Assembly: GCF_000002875.2 (NCBI RefSeq)
Contig: NC_009414.2
Location: 225,001 to 289,000, forward strand
DNA from: Leishmania infantum JPCM5
Lineage: Eukaryota; Euglenozoa; Kinetoplastea; Trypanosomatida; Trypanosomatidae
Length of the DNA: 64,000 nucleotides
Direction: 5' to 3'
Part shown: piece after piece, positions 1-9,283 of the stretch
Layout: every line of letters starts with the position of its first letter
Numbering within the stretch: position 1 is the first letter of the stretch
Notes under the pieces: generated by a model
Database searches by the model: none
Seen by the model: the letters and a program-made list of their open reading frames with translations, nothing else
Told to the model about the DNA's origin: nothing
Position numbers and translations under genes: made by a program

Positions 1-500
1 ATGCTGACGCATCCGTCAAGATCACATGCCATTGCAGTCAGTGTTGGTGCGTAGAACGGAAACCGTGACCCAGACACTTCAAGACTTGGAGAGAATGCAC
101 CGGTGTTGAGTGAAGCTTCGTCGACCGTGCTGCAGTCTTCCAAATGTTTGACCTCAAGGCATATCGCAGTTTCGATGTACTGGAGTCGATCTTGCTTGAC
201 AGATACACTTTTTCTTTGGAAAAGATTCGAGAAGATGGGAAAACAAACAGGCTGCGTACCGCGCAGGGTAGTAATAGCCTCATGTTCGGGCGGTAGAACC
301 TTAAAGCCTATGAGAGGGTATGCGTTCTCCTCCATGGCGGCACAAAGAGACGCGTGAAACTTGACCACATCCTCGACTGCGTTAGACTTTGGAAAGATAT
401 CGTGAAGTGAGGGGAGCTCTTTGTCTACCTGCCGCAAGTAATCGATGTAATCGGCAAGATGCGCTCTCGTGGCCGAGAGAAACCTCAGTGAGTGACGCAT
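1..500 (-). CDS. Partial FAH/2-keto-4-pentenoate hydratase-family protein (3' end beyond window)
   Basis: Reading the minus strand from the ATG at 500, the frame stays open to base 1 (about 166 codons), so the gene runs off the left edge. A minus-strand polypyrimidine tract (511-540) ends in an AG at 507-508, six bases before the ATG, which supports this start. The protein begins MRHSLRFLSATRAHLADYI, possibly a mitochondrial presequence. It then shows the pattern of the hydratase/decarboxylase branch of the FAH superfamily: PLIGFKVLPPEHE (like the family's GWKIG segment), YIETAICLE where metal-binding acidic residues usually sit, and SPSLEVSGSRF (like the family's PAIEIVDSR). These enzymes act on 2-oxo acids in aromatic or amino-acid breakdown. 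The second acidic residue of the usual E-x-E motif appears to be alanine, so activity is uncertain. The family call is moderate because the C-terminus is missing. Confidence 0.6.
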   Translation of the reverse strand, partial: MRHSLRFLSATRAHLADYIDYLRQVDKELPSLHDIFPKSNAVEDVVKFHASLCAAMEENAYPLIGFKVLPPEHEAITTLRGTQPVCFPIFSNLFQRKSVSVKQDRLQYIETAICLEVKHLEDCSTVDEASLNTGAFSPSLEVSGSRFPFYAPTLTAMACDLDGCVS

Positions 501-966
501 TGTGTACTACAAAGATATTCAAAAAAAGGGAGAGGCAAAGAAACGCGTGCAAGCAAATATCGCTCTCACGCAAGCGCCAATAGCGCATCACTCTGCTTCT
601 TTTCAGGCAGATCGATACTAAGGTTGGCCAGAGCAGATAAACCTTGCAAAACTTGTCTCCACACAAAAAGCAGGAGACAAGAGAGCCGTCACCCACGTAA
701 TGCATCTGCACATGGGAAACTAGTGGAGTGACTCCATGTGCCTCCGCTTAGCAGAGCAGCGTTTGACAAAGTGCGCTTGCTTAATTCTGCTTTTTTTTTC
801 TACAGGGTAGCTGATGGGCTTCTCGAAACTTCATGACAGCAACAAGGACAAAAAATGTACTGGAGAGCTTCTGTCTAGCAGGTGAAGCAAAAAAAAGGAA
901 AAACTCTCATCATACCCGATTCCATCGACTCTTTAAGTAGAGAAACGCACGCGAGAGTAAAACCGC
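501..966. other. Intergenic region between two minus-strand genes
   Basis: Besides the splice acceptor next to 507, the region has an A-rich stretch near 885-905 and a T-rich stretch near 785-805. Short open frames here have no recognisable protein character. Confidence 0.5.
506..540 (-). promoter_or_regulatory. Trans-splice acceptor of the partial hydratase-like gene
   Basis: On the minus strand a C/T-rich run (reverse complement of 511-540) is followed by AG at 507-508, immediately before the ATG at 500. This is the usual arrangement for spliced-leader addition in trypanosomatids. Confidence 0.5.
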
Positions 967-1488
967 CTATTGATCGACTGCACCATGCATAAACTGCATG
1001 AAAATAGAGTCGAACTCGCCGTTCTTAGAATCTCCCACGCTGCGGCGAGTGGCACTAGCCGTGGCTTCAGCGCGAGTTCGATCAGAAGGGCTGGAGAAGT
1101 TGTACTGTTGCGCCAGCATCGCCTCTTCGCGTGAAATAGTCTCCGAAAATTCTCCGCAAGTGTACCGATACGCGGGTTGTAAACACTCATGCAGAGGTGG
1201 CCGTTGCTCTTGAGCGGGAGCCTGGCAAGCATGCGCTTCTGACACGTGCTCGGAATCACTAGTGGTCTGTTGTCGAGGAGCCTCGTCGGGTTCTGACAAC
1301 GAAGATGCCTCCCTGTGATGGGAAGAAGTCTGCGCTGGATGAAGTTCCGCATTCTGGTGCGTGAGCTCCTCCTTCGCCTTATCATCTGATACGGAGGCAT
1401 CGTGGTAATGATGAGCGACCTGACGTGACGAAACTCTCCTGCATGATTCTTTCTTTTTACCCTTAAATAAACCACGAAAGTAGTGCAT
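967..1488 (-). CDS. Hypothetical hydrophilic protein, 173 aa
   Basis: I do not recognise this protein. The frame is open from the ATG at 1488 to TAG at 967-969. A possible acceptor AG lies at 1506-1507 just upstream. The N-terminus (MHYFRGLFKGKKKES) is basic. The middle (about residues 20-110) is rich in Ser, His, Glu and Gln with no hydrophobic core, so probably disordered. The C-terminus (FDSIFMQFMHGAVDQ) is amphipathic and could be a short binding helix. A competing frame on the same strand (933-1475) encodes a very basic, Arg-rich product that looks like a shadow. The position between two minus-strand genes in the same polycistron fits a real small gene, but no homology supports it. Confidence 0.45.
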   Translation of the reverse strand: MHYFRGLFKGKKKESCRRVSSRQVAHHYHDASVSDDKAKEELTHQNAELHPAQTSSHHREASSLSEPDEAPRQQTTSDSEHVSEAHACQAPAQEQRPPLHECLQPAYRYTCGEFSETISREEAMLAQQYNFSSPSDRTRAEATASATRRSVGDSKNGEFDSIFMQFMHGAVDQ

Positions 1489-1957
1489 GGCTGACAGGCT
1501 TGGCACTAGCAATAAGATTGTTTGCGCAAAGAGAAAGCTTAGACTCCACCCAAATCAAACTTCTCTGTGAGCGCTGCCCACTTCTTACATGACCTTTTTT
1601 TTTTCGTTTTCTTTTTTGATCGACGGCTCAGAAGAAAAAGCATGCGCTGGCCAAAGTATTGCTTGGCAAATACCGGTCTCTATAGACAAAAGTCCATCTG
1701 CACCAAAGCAGCAGCACGGAGCAGAAAACAAAATGATTTACCTGAAGATGAAAAAGGAGAAGATGTGAGGGTGAAGAGAAAGGACATGCAGACGAGCACA
1801 TTTGAGATTTAAGGATGCTGTCCTTGACACTTCGACGGGCTCAGAGTGTGAAGGCATCACGGTATCGAGAACGAGCGTGTGAAACAAGCAGCATTATGCG
1901 CTGCGAGAAGAGGGGTATCGCATCGAGAAGGTAATTTTATTTTTGCATGTAATGATG
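1489..1957. other. Intergenic region on the leftward polycistron
   Basis: Contains a T-rich stretch at 1590-1616 on the plus strand and purine-rich sequence near 1720-1800. The minus-strand processing signals for the upstream TPR gene's 3' end and for the downstream small gene must lie here. No further gene is seen. Confidence 0.5.
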
Positions 1958-3598
1958 TCATTGATGCTGAAAATCTAGACTGCGACCGACTCTAGGTGGT
2001 GGAGAGGCGGCTACGCTGTCTGCTGCGGTCGACTCAGAGCGAAACCTTCGCGAAACTGTCGAAAAAGAGACTTCTCCGGGTGAGAAGGATAAATGCGGCC
2101 TCTCAGAATCCCACGAGAGCCTTCCGCGAGCTCCAAAGTCAAGTTCGAGTGCTCTCCGCAGCAGATCTCGGCAAAATGAGTCTGGTTTGATGCTCTCTGC
2201 TGTGTGATAGCAGCTGATAGCAGCCTTGATGTTTCCTGAGAGATGGTACGTGAAGCCAAGAGCGCAGTGACCGTGGCTGGCATTTGGTCGACTTCTGACG
2301 TATTGATTGTAGTAATCAATGGCGGCTTCGTAGCGGCGCAGCTTGCGGTACATGGTGGCCAAATTAAACAGGATGCAATCGCTGTGTTCAGATGGATTCT
2401 CGCGATTCGGAAGACTGTCGTACGCTCTTTGAAATAGCTCGAGTGCTTGTTTAGGATTATCCTCTGCAAGCGCCAGAACGCCCAGCTCGTTGAGCACAAG
2501 GGGATCCATAGAGTTTTTTCGCAGTGACTCCTCAAAAAAGCACCGCGCAACGGAGCGCTGGTTAACCCTACTGTACTGCATACCAACGTACGTACAACAC
2601 GCGTTGAGCCCAGGAAAAAAGTTCATCGCGCGGCGATAGACATTCAGAGCTTGCTCGCCCTCCTCCAGCTTTGCGTAGCAGTGACCGTATGCAATCCACG
2701 CTTCAGCGAAATAGCAGTCTAGTTCACTTGCGCGGCTAAAGTACCGCCCCGCTCGCTCGTAGTTCGATAGAGAGTAATAGAAGCACCCGATTGCGTACAC
2801 TGCCAGCTCCGTGTAGCACTTGTTCTTGGAAAGAAAGTGTGCTTTTTCGAAAAGCAGTGGTGTTGCCTTTGAATCCACAAGGATGCACAGATGCAGACAC
2901 AATGTCTGGCGGTGATATGGTTCCACCTCCAGAATTTCCGTCGTCAACGAGAGTGCCTGGCGCAAATTGTTGCTCTCATATTCTTTTTTCGCTCCGGCAA
3001 GCAGCACCAGCGTCCGAGGCACACCGCTGATACCAGGTGTGAGATAATCAGAGCCGATACGTGCTTTCAGAGTGCTTCGATAGACTTCGACCTCGGCAGG
3101 TATGCAAAGTGAATCTATCAGCTTCAGCATCTCCCAGCGATCTAGAAGATGACGCTCTGTCAGTGCGCTGAATGCTTCGCCGCAAAATGGGTCAGCCTCA
3201 AGAGCCATTCTGTAAAAACGCACAGCTTTCGCGGGATCGCCGGACAGTTCAGCAGCTTTGGCTACAAAGCACATCGCAACCACCTTCGATGAATCAGCGT
3301 TGATGAGAGTCATTGCGTACTGAACGCATGTCTTGAGATCCCCAAGCTCGAATGCAGCCTTCACAGCCAGCAAAAACACCTCGCTGTTTTGATCGCACGC
3401 AAAAGTCATCTGCTTGGCTAGCTTTAACACGCTGTCAAACTCACGCAGTTCGTAAAGACACCGAATTTTCAAGGAACGGTTTTCGTCGCTGTTCGGCTGC
3501 AGCTCGCAGAGTACTTCAACCAAATGCAGCGCGCTAATGGGTTGCCCAGCCGAAACCAGCCGCAGTGCGTTTTCCTTTAGAACACCAACAGCCTCCAT
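1958..3598 (-). CDS. CDC16: Anaphase-promoting complex subunit 6-like TPR protein (CDC16 family), 546 aa
   Basis: The protein is almost entirely tetratricopeptide repeats. Clear units fall near residues 275-310 (YERAGRYFSRASELD), 310-345 (EGEQALNVYRRAMNFFP), 378-410 (NPKQALELFQRAYDSLP), 420-455 (LRRYEAAIDYYNQYV) and 455-490 (NIKAAISCYHTAESIKPD). The order, spacing and the NELGVLALAEDN / LGFTYHLSGNIKAAISCYHTA segments resemble APC6/CDC16, a scaffold TPR subunit of the anaphase-promoting complex, the ubiquitin ligase driving mitotic exit. Other TPR proteins (APC3, APC8) are possible but fit less well. The start ATG at 3596-3598 follows a strong minus-strand polypyrimidine tract and AG at 3670-3671. 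The last 60 residues are Ser/Arg/Pro-rich and look disordered. It is the first gene of the leftward unit. Confidence 0.75.
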   Translation of the reverse strand: MEAVGVLKENALRLVSAGQPISALHLVEVLCELQPNSDENRSLKIRCLYELREFDSVLKLAKQMTFACDQNSEVFLLAVKAAFELGDLKTCVQYAMTLINADSSKVVAMCFVAKAAELSGDPAKAVRFYRMALEADPFCGEAFSALTERHLLDRWEMLKLIDSLCIPAEVEVYRSTLKARIGSDYLTPGISGVPRTLVLLAGAKKEYESNNLRQALSLTTEILEVEPYHRQTLCLHLCILVDSKATPLLFEKAHFLSKNKCYTELAVYAIGCFYYSLSNYERAGRYFSRASELDCYFAEAWIAYGHCYAKLEEGEQALNVYRRAMNFFPGLNACCTYVGMQYSRVNQRSVARCFFEESLRKNSMDPLVLNELGVLALAEDNPKQALELFQRAYDSLPNRENPSEHSDCILFNLATMYRKLRRYEAAIDYYNQYVRSRPNASHGHCALGFTYHLSGNIKAAISCYHTAESIKPDSFCRDLLRRALELDFGARGRLSWDSERPHLSFSPGEVSFSTVSRRFRSESTAADSVAASPPPRVGRSLDFQHQ

Positions 3599-3668
3599 TT
3601 TGCCTACAATTTTTAGTAAGAGATTTGTTTTCTGGAGTTCTGGCAGTCAAGTCGACAACAGAGCAGGG

Positions 3669-3697
3669 GCTCACAAAAGAAAGGAAGAAGAAAACAT
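3669..3697 (-). promoter_or_regulatory. Trans-splice acceptor of the CDC16-like gene
   Basis: On the minus strand a long C/T tract (reverse complement of 3672-3697) ends in AG at 3670-3671, about 70 bases before the ATG at 3598. It makes any open frame further upstream on this strand unlikely to be translated. Confidence 0.55.
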
Positions 3698-3953
3698 ATG
3701 GATATAGGAAGAGGTAAAAGGATACAAAATCTGACTGCGAAGAGCGCTGCGGAACCTGTCCGCAGTGCGTCCCAGGAGCAAGCAGTCCTATAGAGTGGTA
3801 CTACCATCCGGTTTCCACTAGAGAACTTTCCTTTTTCGCACTCAGGCAGGTGTCGGAACTCGTGCTGGTATCTAAGACAAGCCCTAGCTGCTCCGTCAAA
3901 AACCACATGAAGCGTTTGTTCTGTTTGCTGTAACTTCATCATAAAGAAAGTCT

Positions 3954-4091
3954 ATGAGCAGCGTCGCCAATGGCGCATCGGCTTCTCAGCCGCAGAGCAC
4001 TCGGACCTCAGTTAACAGCCGCGACCGAATCGGAGCCACGCGTATCCCCACCTCCTGGCGCCACACAAAGCCTCTGTCGGTGCCAGGCTGA
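3954..4091 (+). pseudogene. Short plus-strand open frame with protein-like N-terminus (possible gene relic)
   Basis: From the ATG at 3954, 45 codons are open to TGA at 4089-4091. The product (starts MSSVANGASASQPQ, ends RIPTSWRHTKPLSVPG) is Ser/Thr/Arg-rich and reads more like a real N-terminus than most chance frames here. The following 250 bases are open in the other two forward frames, so a frameshift (biological or sequencing error) at the region's edge could have broken a larger gene. I cannot assign a family. It sits upstream of the CDC16-like gene in the opposite orientation. Confidence 0.2.
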
Positions 4092-4206
4092 AGCCAGTCT
4101 TGCACTCACGGAGAAAAGAAAAATCTTGCTTTTCTCTGGTCGATGGAGTTCATTGCAGCAGCAGAACTTATTTTCATGTCCGCAAACTGGGCTTGGCGGT
4201 GTGCTT

Positions 4207-4218
4207 CCCCCCCCCCCC
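4207..4218. repeat. C12 homopolymer, left arm of strand-switch region
   Basis: Twelve consecutive C on the plus strand, i.e. a G-run on the strand transcribed leftwards. Confidence 0.8.
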
Positions 4219-5424
4219 TCCCGAGATCCGTTTAGCCCAGATACGCCAGCTCTTCTTCACTTGGCGCAAATGCTTGACCTGAAGCGAACACTTCGACCCC
4301 GCGGTTTCCCGCACTGCCACCCCAAACTTCTGCATCACTGAGGTTTCCGAATATCGCCTCGACCCTGCGCAGCACGCAAAATGTCAGCTGAGAAAGTGAG
4401 ACACACGTCTTCCAGTTAGATGCTGTAGTCTATTACCGTTTATCCTGGTGGATATTTCCTACGGTAAACACTTTTTTTCACGACAAAACCCACATATAGG
4501 CCACATGGCCAGACCGTCAAAGGGCTAGCCCGCGCTTCAGAAATCGAACAGCCCACCTCCAAGAACCACGCCGAGACAGCGATAGGGTCATGCTTTGACG
4601 TGGCACTCAAAAGCATTCCCATCACTATACATGAAACCTGCCAGCCGCATTCGAGGCGCTCCTGCACACATAGCAAACTTTTTTCCTACACATCGAGAAA
4701 AAACCATTTTCCCATGGAGAGAACTAAGCCCACTGCAGAGAACCAGGGCGGCCCCGCGCGACCCGCGACGCCTTCGCCGTGCCTTTGTTCGCGCCGCCGC
4801 CGCCACCACAAACCAAATCACCGACCCATTTCTTTGAAGGCCGGCTGATCCAAGCCCCTTTTTGTTCTTTCTTGAATTACTCGGACTTGTTAGCGACCAA
4901 ACCAAACACAGCTGGCACTTGCAAACACCTTTGTCTACCATAACAAAAAAAAAACAATGGATAAGGGAAACATGCTCACTTCCTACAGAAAACTCCCATT
5001 TGCTACGCACCCTAAACGGGAATTTTTAGCAGAAGATGGGGAAGAGAATAGAAGGAAGCGCAACTCTTTTCCAAGGAGCCTGCGCGCTAACGGTGCTCAC
5101 CGGGGGCTCCTTTTAAACCGGGCGCCACAACCGAAAAAGGGGGTGCAAATAAAATGAAAAAAGTTTCAGCGAAGTAAATATAAAAGCCTAGAGGCACAAT
5201 AGTAAAAACCCCCATGTTAAGCAGCGAGGCGCCAAACAAAACAGCGCCCCCGCCACCACCGCCACCGCGCTGGGCATCCCGAACGGCCCTTTCTTTATCA
5301 TTTTGCGCCGGCCCAATGTTGGCGCCGGCTCTTACCACGGAAACCCAAAGATGGTTGGGGTGCCAGGGCGACAGCTGTGCCCAAAATGTTTTCATAAATT
5401 TCCCTGCGAGCGCTGCGTTTACAG

Positions 5425-5436
5425 CCCCCCCCCCCC
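5425..5436. repeat. C12 homopolymer, left arm of strand-switch region
   Basis: Twelve consecutive C on the plus strand, same orientation as the run near 4.2 kb. Confidence 0.8.
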
Positions 5437-6221
5437 GTCGAAAAATGTCACGTAAAACGCAATAAAGAAAAGAATTCGCCCCCGCTCGCTAGCGCGAATG
5501 GACCGGGAAAAACTGCCCCCGCCAAAACCCGGCCAAGGCGTATTTCTTTAATTCCCAAAACCTCTTTTGGTCATTTTTTTTCAGCGCAGCGATTATATCC
5601 CCACATTTCGAACCTCAATTATTTCCACCCACTAGCTTTTCGAACCTGAAAAAATGCGCATCCATCGAAACAATCCTCGATGATACAAAAAGCACACAAA
5701 AACAGCAGAAGAGAAGTCCTGGAAGAACCGGCCGCTTTTTTGGGATCAGAAAAATTCTTTGCTACCGCCCCTCTGGAAAACTGTGGCCAAAATTTTTTTT
5801 TGTAAGGAAGCCATCCCCCGGCACTTTTACCGCACCCAGAGGCCGCCACACACAAAACGCGAATAATATCAACAAAATCATTTCTTTAGTTGCAACTGAT
5901 AACACGACAAAACTAAATACCAAACATGAAAAAAAAGTGACCTGGCTAGTTTTCTTCCTTTGCCGTCATATTTTTCCTTGTTTTCGACCTCCCGGTAACA
6001 AACCCCTTCGACACTCCCAAAGCACACGTCTTTTGCTCACGAACAATGGCGGCTCTTTCTTTTCGTTCTCCAGCATACAAAAGCCCCGACGCAAATGTAT
6101 CGCAGACAAAAAAACGCAGGAAAGCCGAAGCGGCATTTTTCCACCGAAGCAAAGGGCCAGATCGCTGGGGGATGGGCGCCGAAACGGCAAGCGGCAGCAG
6201 AGCCGATGCCGCCCATGCGAT

Positions 6222-6270
6222 CAAAAAGCCAAAAAATCATTAAAAACAGTTTTTTCTTTTTTTTTGCGCT
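6222..6270. other. A-tract to T-tract switch at the centre of the strand-switch region
   Basis: Within about 50 bases the plus strand changes from A-runs (three runs of four to six A) to T-runs (six and nine T), pivoting at about 6249. Left of this point the plus strand is A/C-rich, right of it G/T-rich, so it marks the inflection of the base skew. Poly(dA:dT) tracts of this kind exclude nucleosomes. Confidence 0.5.
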
Positions 6271-7446
6271 GCTTTTCATAAGAGCCAAGGGGAATGCGGA
6301 TTTTTTTGTGGGGGTCACCGGCAAAATGCCGGGGTGTGTGGGGCTACGTCGGGCGGGTTTCGGTTGGGGGTTTGGGAAAGGGCTGGCCCCGCGAACTGAA
6401 CCCGCGCGCTTCGCGAGCATCCTTTTGGCGCCGACTGGCGTCACGTAAACGAAGCCTGTTGGAGCCCCTTTTCTAAAAGACATTGATTGCGCTTGCGTTA
6501 TGGAAGGGCCGCGCTGGAGAAAGACCCGCGTGATTTCTTATGGCGGGTTGTGGTGAAGGGTGAAGGTTATTCGCCGAAGGCTCGGGGGGGTTTGAAATTC
6601 GCCGTTAATCTGGCTTTTTGCTGACGCTTAACAGTTTTTGTGTTTACGCAAAAACACCTTTTCTTTTTTTCTTTTTCGGTAAAGTACCGCAAGGTGTCGC
6701 TAAAACTAGTATGCGGCTCTTCCCGGGTGTTTTTGGGTATTTTCGTCTATGAGTAGTAAGGCTTTCAACTCTGTTCGTTTAAAACGTCTTTTAAAAAAGG
6801 GCGCGCGGTTGCTCTTTGCCGGTGCTTTTCTCTGCCGTTGCTGGCCTTTTTCTGTTTAAACCCAGTGGCTAGAAAGGCCAATCATCCGGCTTCCCGAAGG
6901 TTCTTTTTTCGCCTTTCTGCACTTGCCGGTTTGCAAGGGCTTAAAGAGGAGGATATAAAGTTATTGGAGGGTTTTCTTTTTCGAAGAAGTTACGGTCCTG
7001 CGGTGTAATGGCGTACGCGGCTTTGGCGTCTTTCAAAGCGGCCTGAAACGCGAAGCAGTTTTGTGCGCGTACAAACGGCAAACCAAAATTTTACCTTTTG
7101 GAAGAGAGCGGTGCCGTTTTTTTAGAGATGCAGCTTCTTTTGAAGAAAATAATGTGGCTCGAGGAGCTTCCCCGGTGACTGTTTCTTTGAGCTTATTTTT
7201 CCGTAAAACTGAGGTAAATAACTAGGGTTTTTGTATGCAGATATTCTTTTGAGGATCAAAGTCCGTGTTTTCGTTCTGGTGGTTGGTCGTTTGGATGAGA
7301 GCGGGTGTTAAACATAAGGAATTCTGCAAAATGGTAAAGATCGTCTGAAAATTGGTAGGGTTGTTTGCGAAATTGCTTTTCGCAGAAGGAGAATTTTTGT
7401 TTTTCTGGAAATAACGAAAAGCGGTCTTGGGTTTTGGGCGGCTGCT

Positions 7447-7458
7447 GGGGGGGGGGGG
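7447..7458. repeat. G12 homopolymer, right arm of strand-switch region
   Basis: Twelve consecutive G on the plus strand, the sense strand of the rightward unit. Further G-runs of nine or more lie at about 7846-7854 and 7974-7984. Confidence 0.8.
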
Positions 7459-8391
7459 CTGACGAACTTCCAAGTCAAACACTTCAAGCTCACTGATGAT
7501 GGTGCAAATAACACACTTTACATTTGTTTTTAAAGAGGATTTAGATTCTACTGGTGTTAGGTTATCGGGGCTAAATTTTTGACCGGGCCCAAAGGGAGCC
7601 CACATTTTGGTTTCAGGAGAAGGCTCTTGAAGGGTTGTGTCGCCTCGGAATTCGAGTGGGAGATACGAGGGCAGATTCACGCATCGTACATTTCAGAGGG
7701 CCTCACTGGAGGCCCAAGTGCTCCAATACGCGCTCTTACGGCTGTTTCAGGCCTGGCCGCCTAGTCGTATTTATCGGCTTTTTTTTTGCAACTCAGCATC
7801 GCGTCTTATTGTTTTGATTGGTGTGGACGGGGCTGCGTGGAGCACGGGGGGGGGTGAGGACCGGGTTTGAGAACAGGGGGCCGTTTTGAGGAGAGGGGAA
7901 AGGAGAACTTTTTTGTTGCAAAAATTTCTTGGATGTGTCTTTTTTTGATCTGGGTCGCGGGGCTGGTTTGCCAGGGGGGGGGGGCTTTGTGGGTTTGCGG
8001 CTTGGTGGAAAACACCCCTGTTTCACGGCGCTGTGTTGCAGTTTCTGCAAGTCGGCGTCAACGACTTCCTCGCTGTGACTGTGGGTTAGGGTTTTGCGTG
8101 CGCTGGGATGAAAGCGAAACGGTTTAGGTAGGGAGGGGGAGGTGCGTGAAGCGGCGCGGCAGGCTTCGGCGTCATCTTGGTGTTTTGGGCTATCGGCAAA
8201 GGGGCTGCCGGCATCATTTTTCGACAGGGCAAGCTTGTTGCAAGCTTTCCATTCACACTGAATTGTGATCCACAGAAGTTTCAGGTCCACCCTTACGTAT
8301 GCGCATGAAGAGAAACCGCTTATCCATGGGTGATGGCCTCTTTCTATGCGAGCAAGCGACACCTACTTCACTCTCAGCGTCCCCATCTAAT

Positions 8392-8426
8392 GTTTTTCTC
8401 TCGCACTCTCTTCATAATCCCCGCAG
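8392..8426 (+). promoter_or_regulatory. Trans-splice acceptor of the first rightward gene
   Basis: A C/T-rich tract beginning with TTTTTCTCTCGC ends in CCCCGCAG with AG at 8425-8426. The first ATG after it (8450) decides the start of the next gene and excludes an upstream in-frame extension. Confidence 0.65.
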
Positions 8427-8449
8427 CTATCGCCAAAATCGCTGACAAC

Positions 8450-9283
8450 ATGCGGCGACTCATCACGTCGCCTTGCTTTCGACTTTTACGCCACGTCGTT
8501 GTAGGGCCATCTACTACGATACCAAGCGCACGCTCAACGCCTCGGTTTGGCAGGAGGCGTCAACACCTTCAGAGAAACCCGTCTCCGCCGACTTTTGATG
8601 TGGCGAACGATGAGGATGCGAAGAGTATTTGTTTTGAACGCTATGGTTTTGTTCAAAAGCCGCTGTTCTTGAAAACTTGGCAAGAGTTTCTCCGTGAATT
8701 GCAGCGCGTGGAGCTCACATGGAGCTTGATGCCGAGCGCTGGAGGCATCCTTCAGCTAAAGATTCATGACCACCTTGAGCCCGGCGACGGGCTTCTCTGT
8801 GAACTGAAGGGCGCGGCGAATCGGTCGGCGCCACTGGCAGAGTTTTTCGAAGCTTGTGGCTCCGTGTCTCAGGGCACCATGTCGAAAGCCGAAGTAGAAT
8901 TCTTCGATGGGGAGAGTTGCTCTGTATTGCTGATCGAGAGTAAAAAACGTCTAGGTGAGATTCCATTCAAAGATGACCCTCCTATTTTGCCTCTTTTGTG
9001 CCAGTTCAACTGCCGTGGAACTTCAGTGTCTCTCTCTGTACTGGACAAAAAAACACTCGTTCGAACACCCCTGTTCTCCGACATTTCCATTCAAACGCTG
9101 AACTACGCATTTATGACATCTCTACCATTGTTTTTGAAGCGGACAGACTTAGGCATCCGCAACGCTGATTTCGTGACTAAAGACCAGATGCGTCATTTTC
9201 GCTACGCGTGGTGCTTTCTTCGAAAAGAGTCGTGGATGACACCAGTGGAGATGGGGGAATTAGATGCACTACTCCCTCCCTAG
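8450..9283 (+). CDS. Conserved-looking hypothetical protein with mitochondrial-type N-terminus, 277 aa
   Basis: I do not recognise the family. The start is the first ATG after the acceptor at 8425. The N-terminus (MRRLITSPCFRLLRHVVVG) is Arg-rich, lacks acidic residues and can form an amphipathic helix, so mitochondrial import is likely. The rest is a globular, mixed alpha/beta-looking protein with alternating hydrophobic stretches (SMLP..GGILQLKIHD, CSVLLIESKKRLGEIP, GTSVSLSVLDKKTLV) and no membrane segment or repeat. The C-terminus has a conserved-looking Trp/Phe-rich piece (FRYAWCFLRKESW). It is the first gene of the rightward polycistron and is followed by several other putative mitochondrial genes, which supports the location but not a function. 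A mitoribosomal or RNA-processing role would be a guess. Confidence 0.75.
   Translation: MRRLITSPCFRLLRHVVVGPSTTIPSARSTPRFGRRRQHLQRNPSPPTFDVANDEDAKSICFERYGFVQKPLFLKTWQEFLRELQRVELTWSLMPSAGGILQLKIHDHLEPGDGLLCELKGAANRSAPLAEFFEACGSVSQGTMSKAEVEFFDGESCSVLLIESKKRLGEIPFKDDPPILPLLCQFNCRGTSVSLSVLDKKTLVRTPLFSDISIQTLNYAFMTSLPLFLKRTDLGIRNADFVTKDQMRHFRYAWCFLRKESWMTPVEMGELDALLPP

Larger units (their letters stand above)
3672..8391. promoter_or_regulatory. Divergent strand-switch region with mirrored GT-rich arms (putative bidirectional Pol II start region)
   Basis: Genes to the left are on the minus strand and genes to the right on the plus strand, so this 4.7 kb gap is a head-to-head strand switch. No open frame in it resembles a gene, and 6484-7221 has almost none. 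The plus strand is visibly A/C-rich from about 4.2 to 6.25 kb and G/T-rich from about 6.25 to 8.15 kb. Each arm is therefore GT-rich on the strand transcribed away from the centre. In trypanosomes, GT-rich elements at divergent strand switches are known to drive Pol II transcription and deposit H2A.Z, and G-runs mark these sites. An alternative is low-quality sequence from converging reads, since long homopolymers are frequent here. Confidence 0.6.

Noticed and set aside
933..1475. Alternative minus-strand frame over the small hydrophilic gene
   Set aside because: Its product is an Arg/Leu-rich string with a non-ATG start and no splice acceptor fit; judged a shadow of 967-1488.
3613..3942. 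Minus-strand 109-codon open frame just upstream of the CDC16-like gene
   Set aside because: It spans that gene's polypyrimidine tract and splice acceptor (3670-3697); its Cys/Leu/Phe-rich part is the translated tract.
8080..8100. Telomere-like GGGTTAGGG at the right arm of the strand switch
   Set aside because: Only one and a half units, inside generally GT-rich sequence; expected by chance there.
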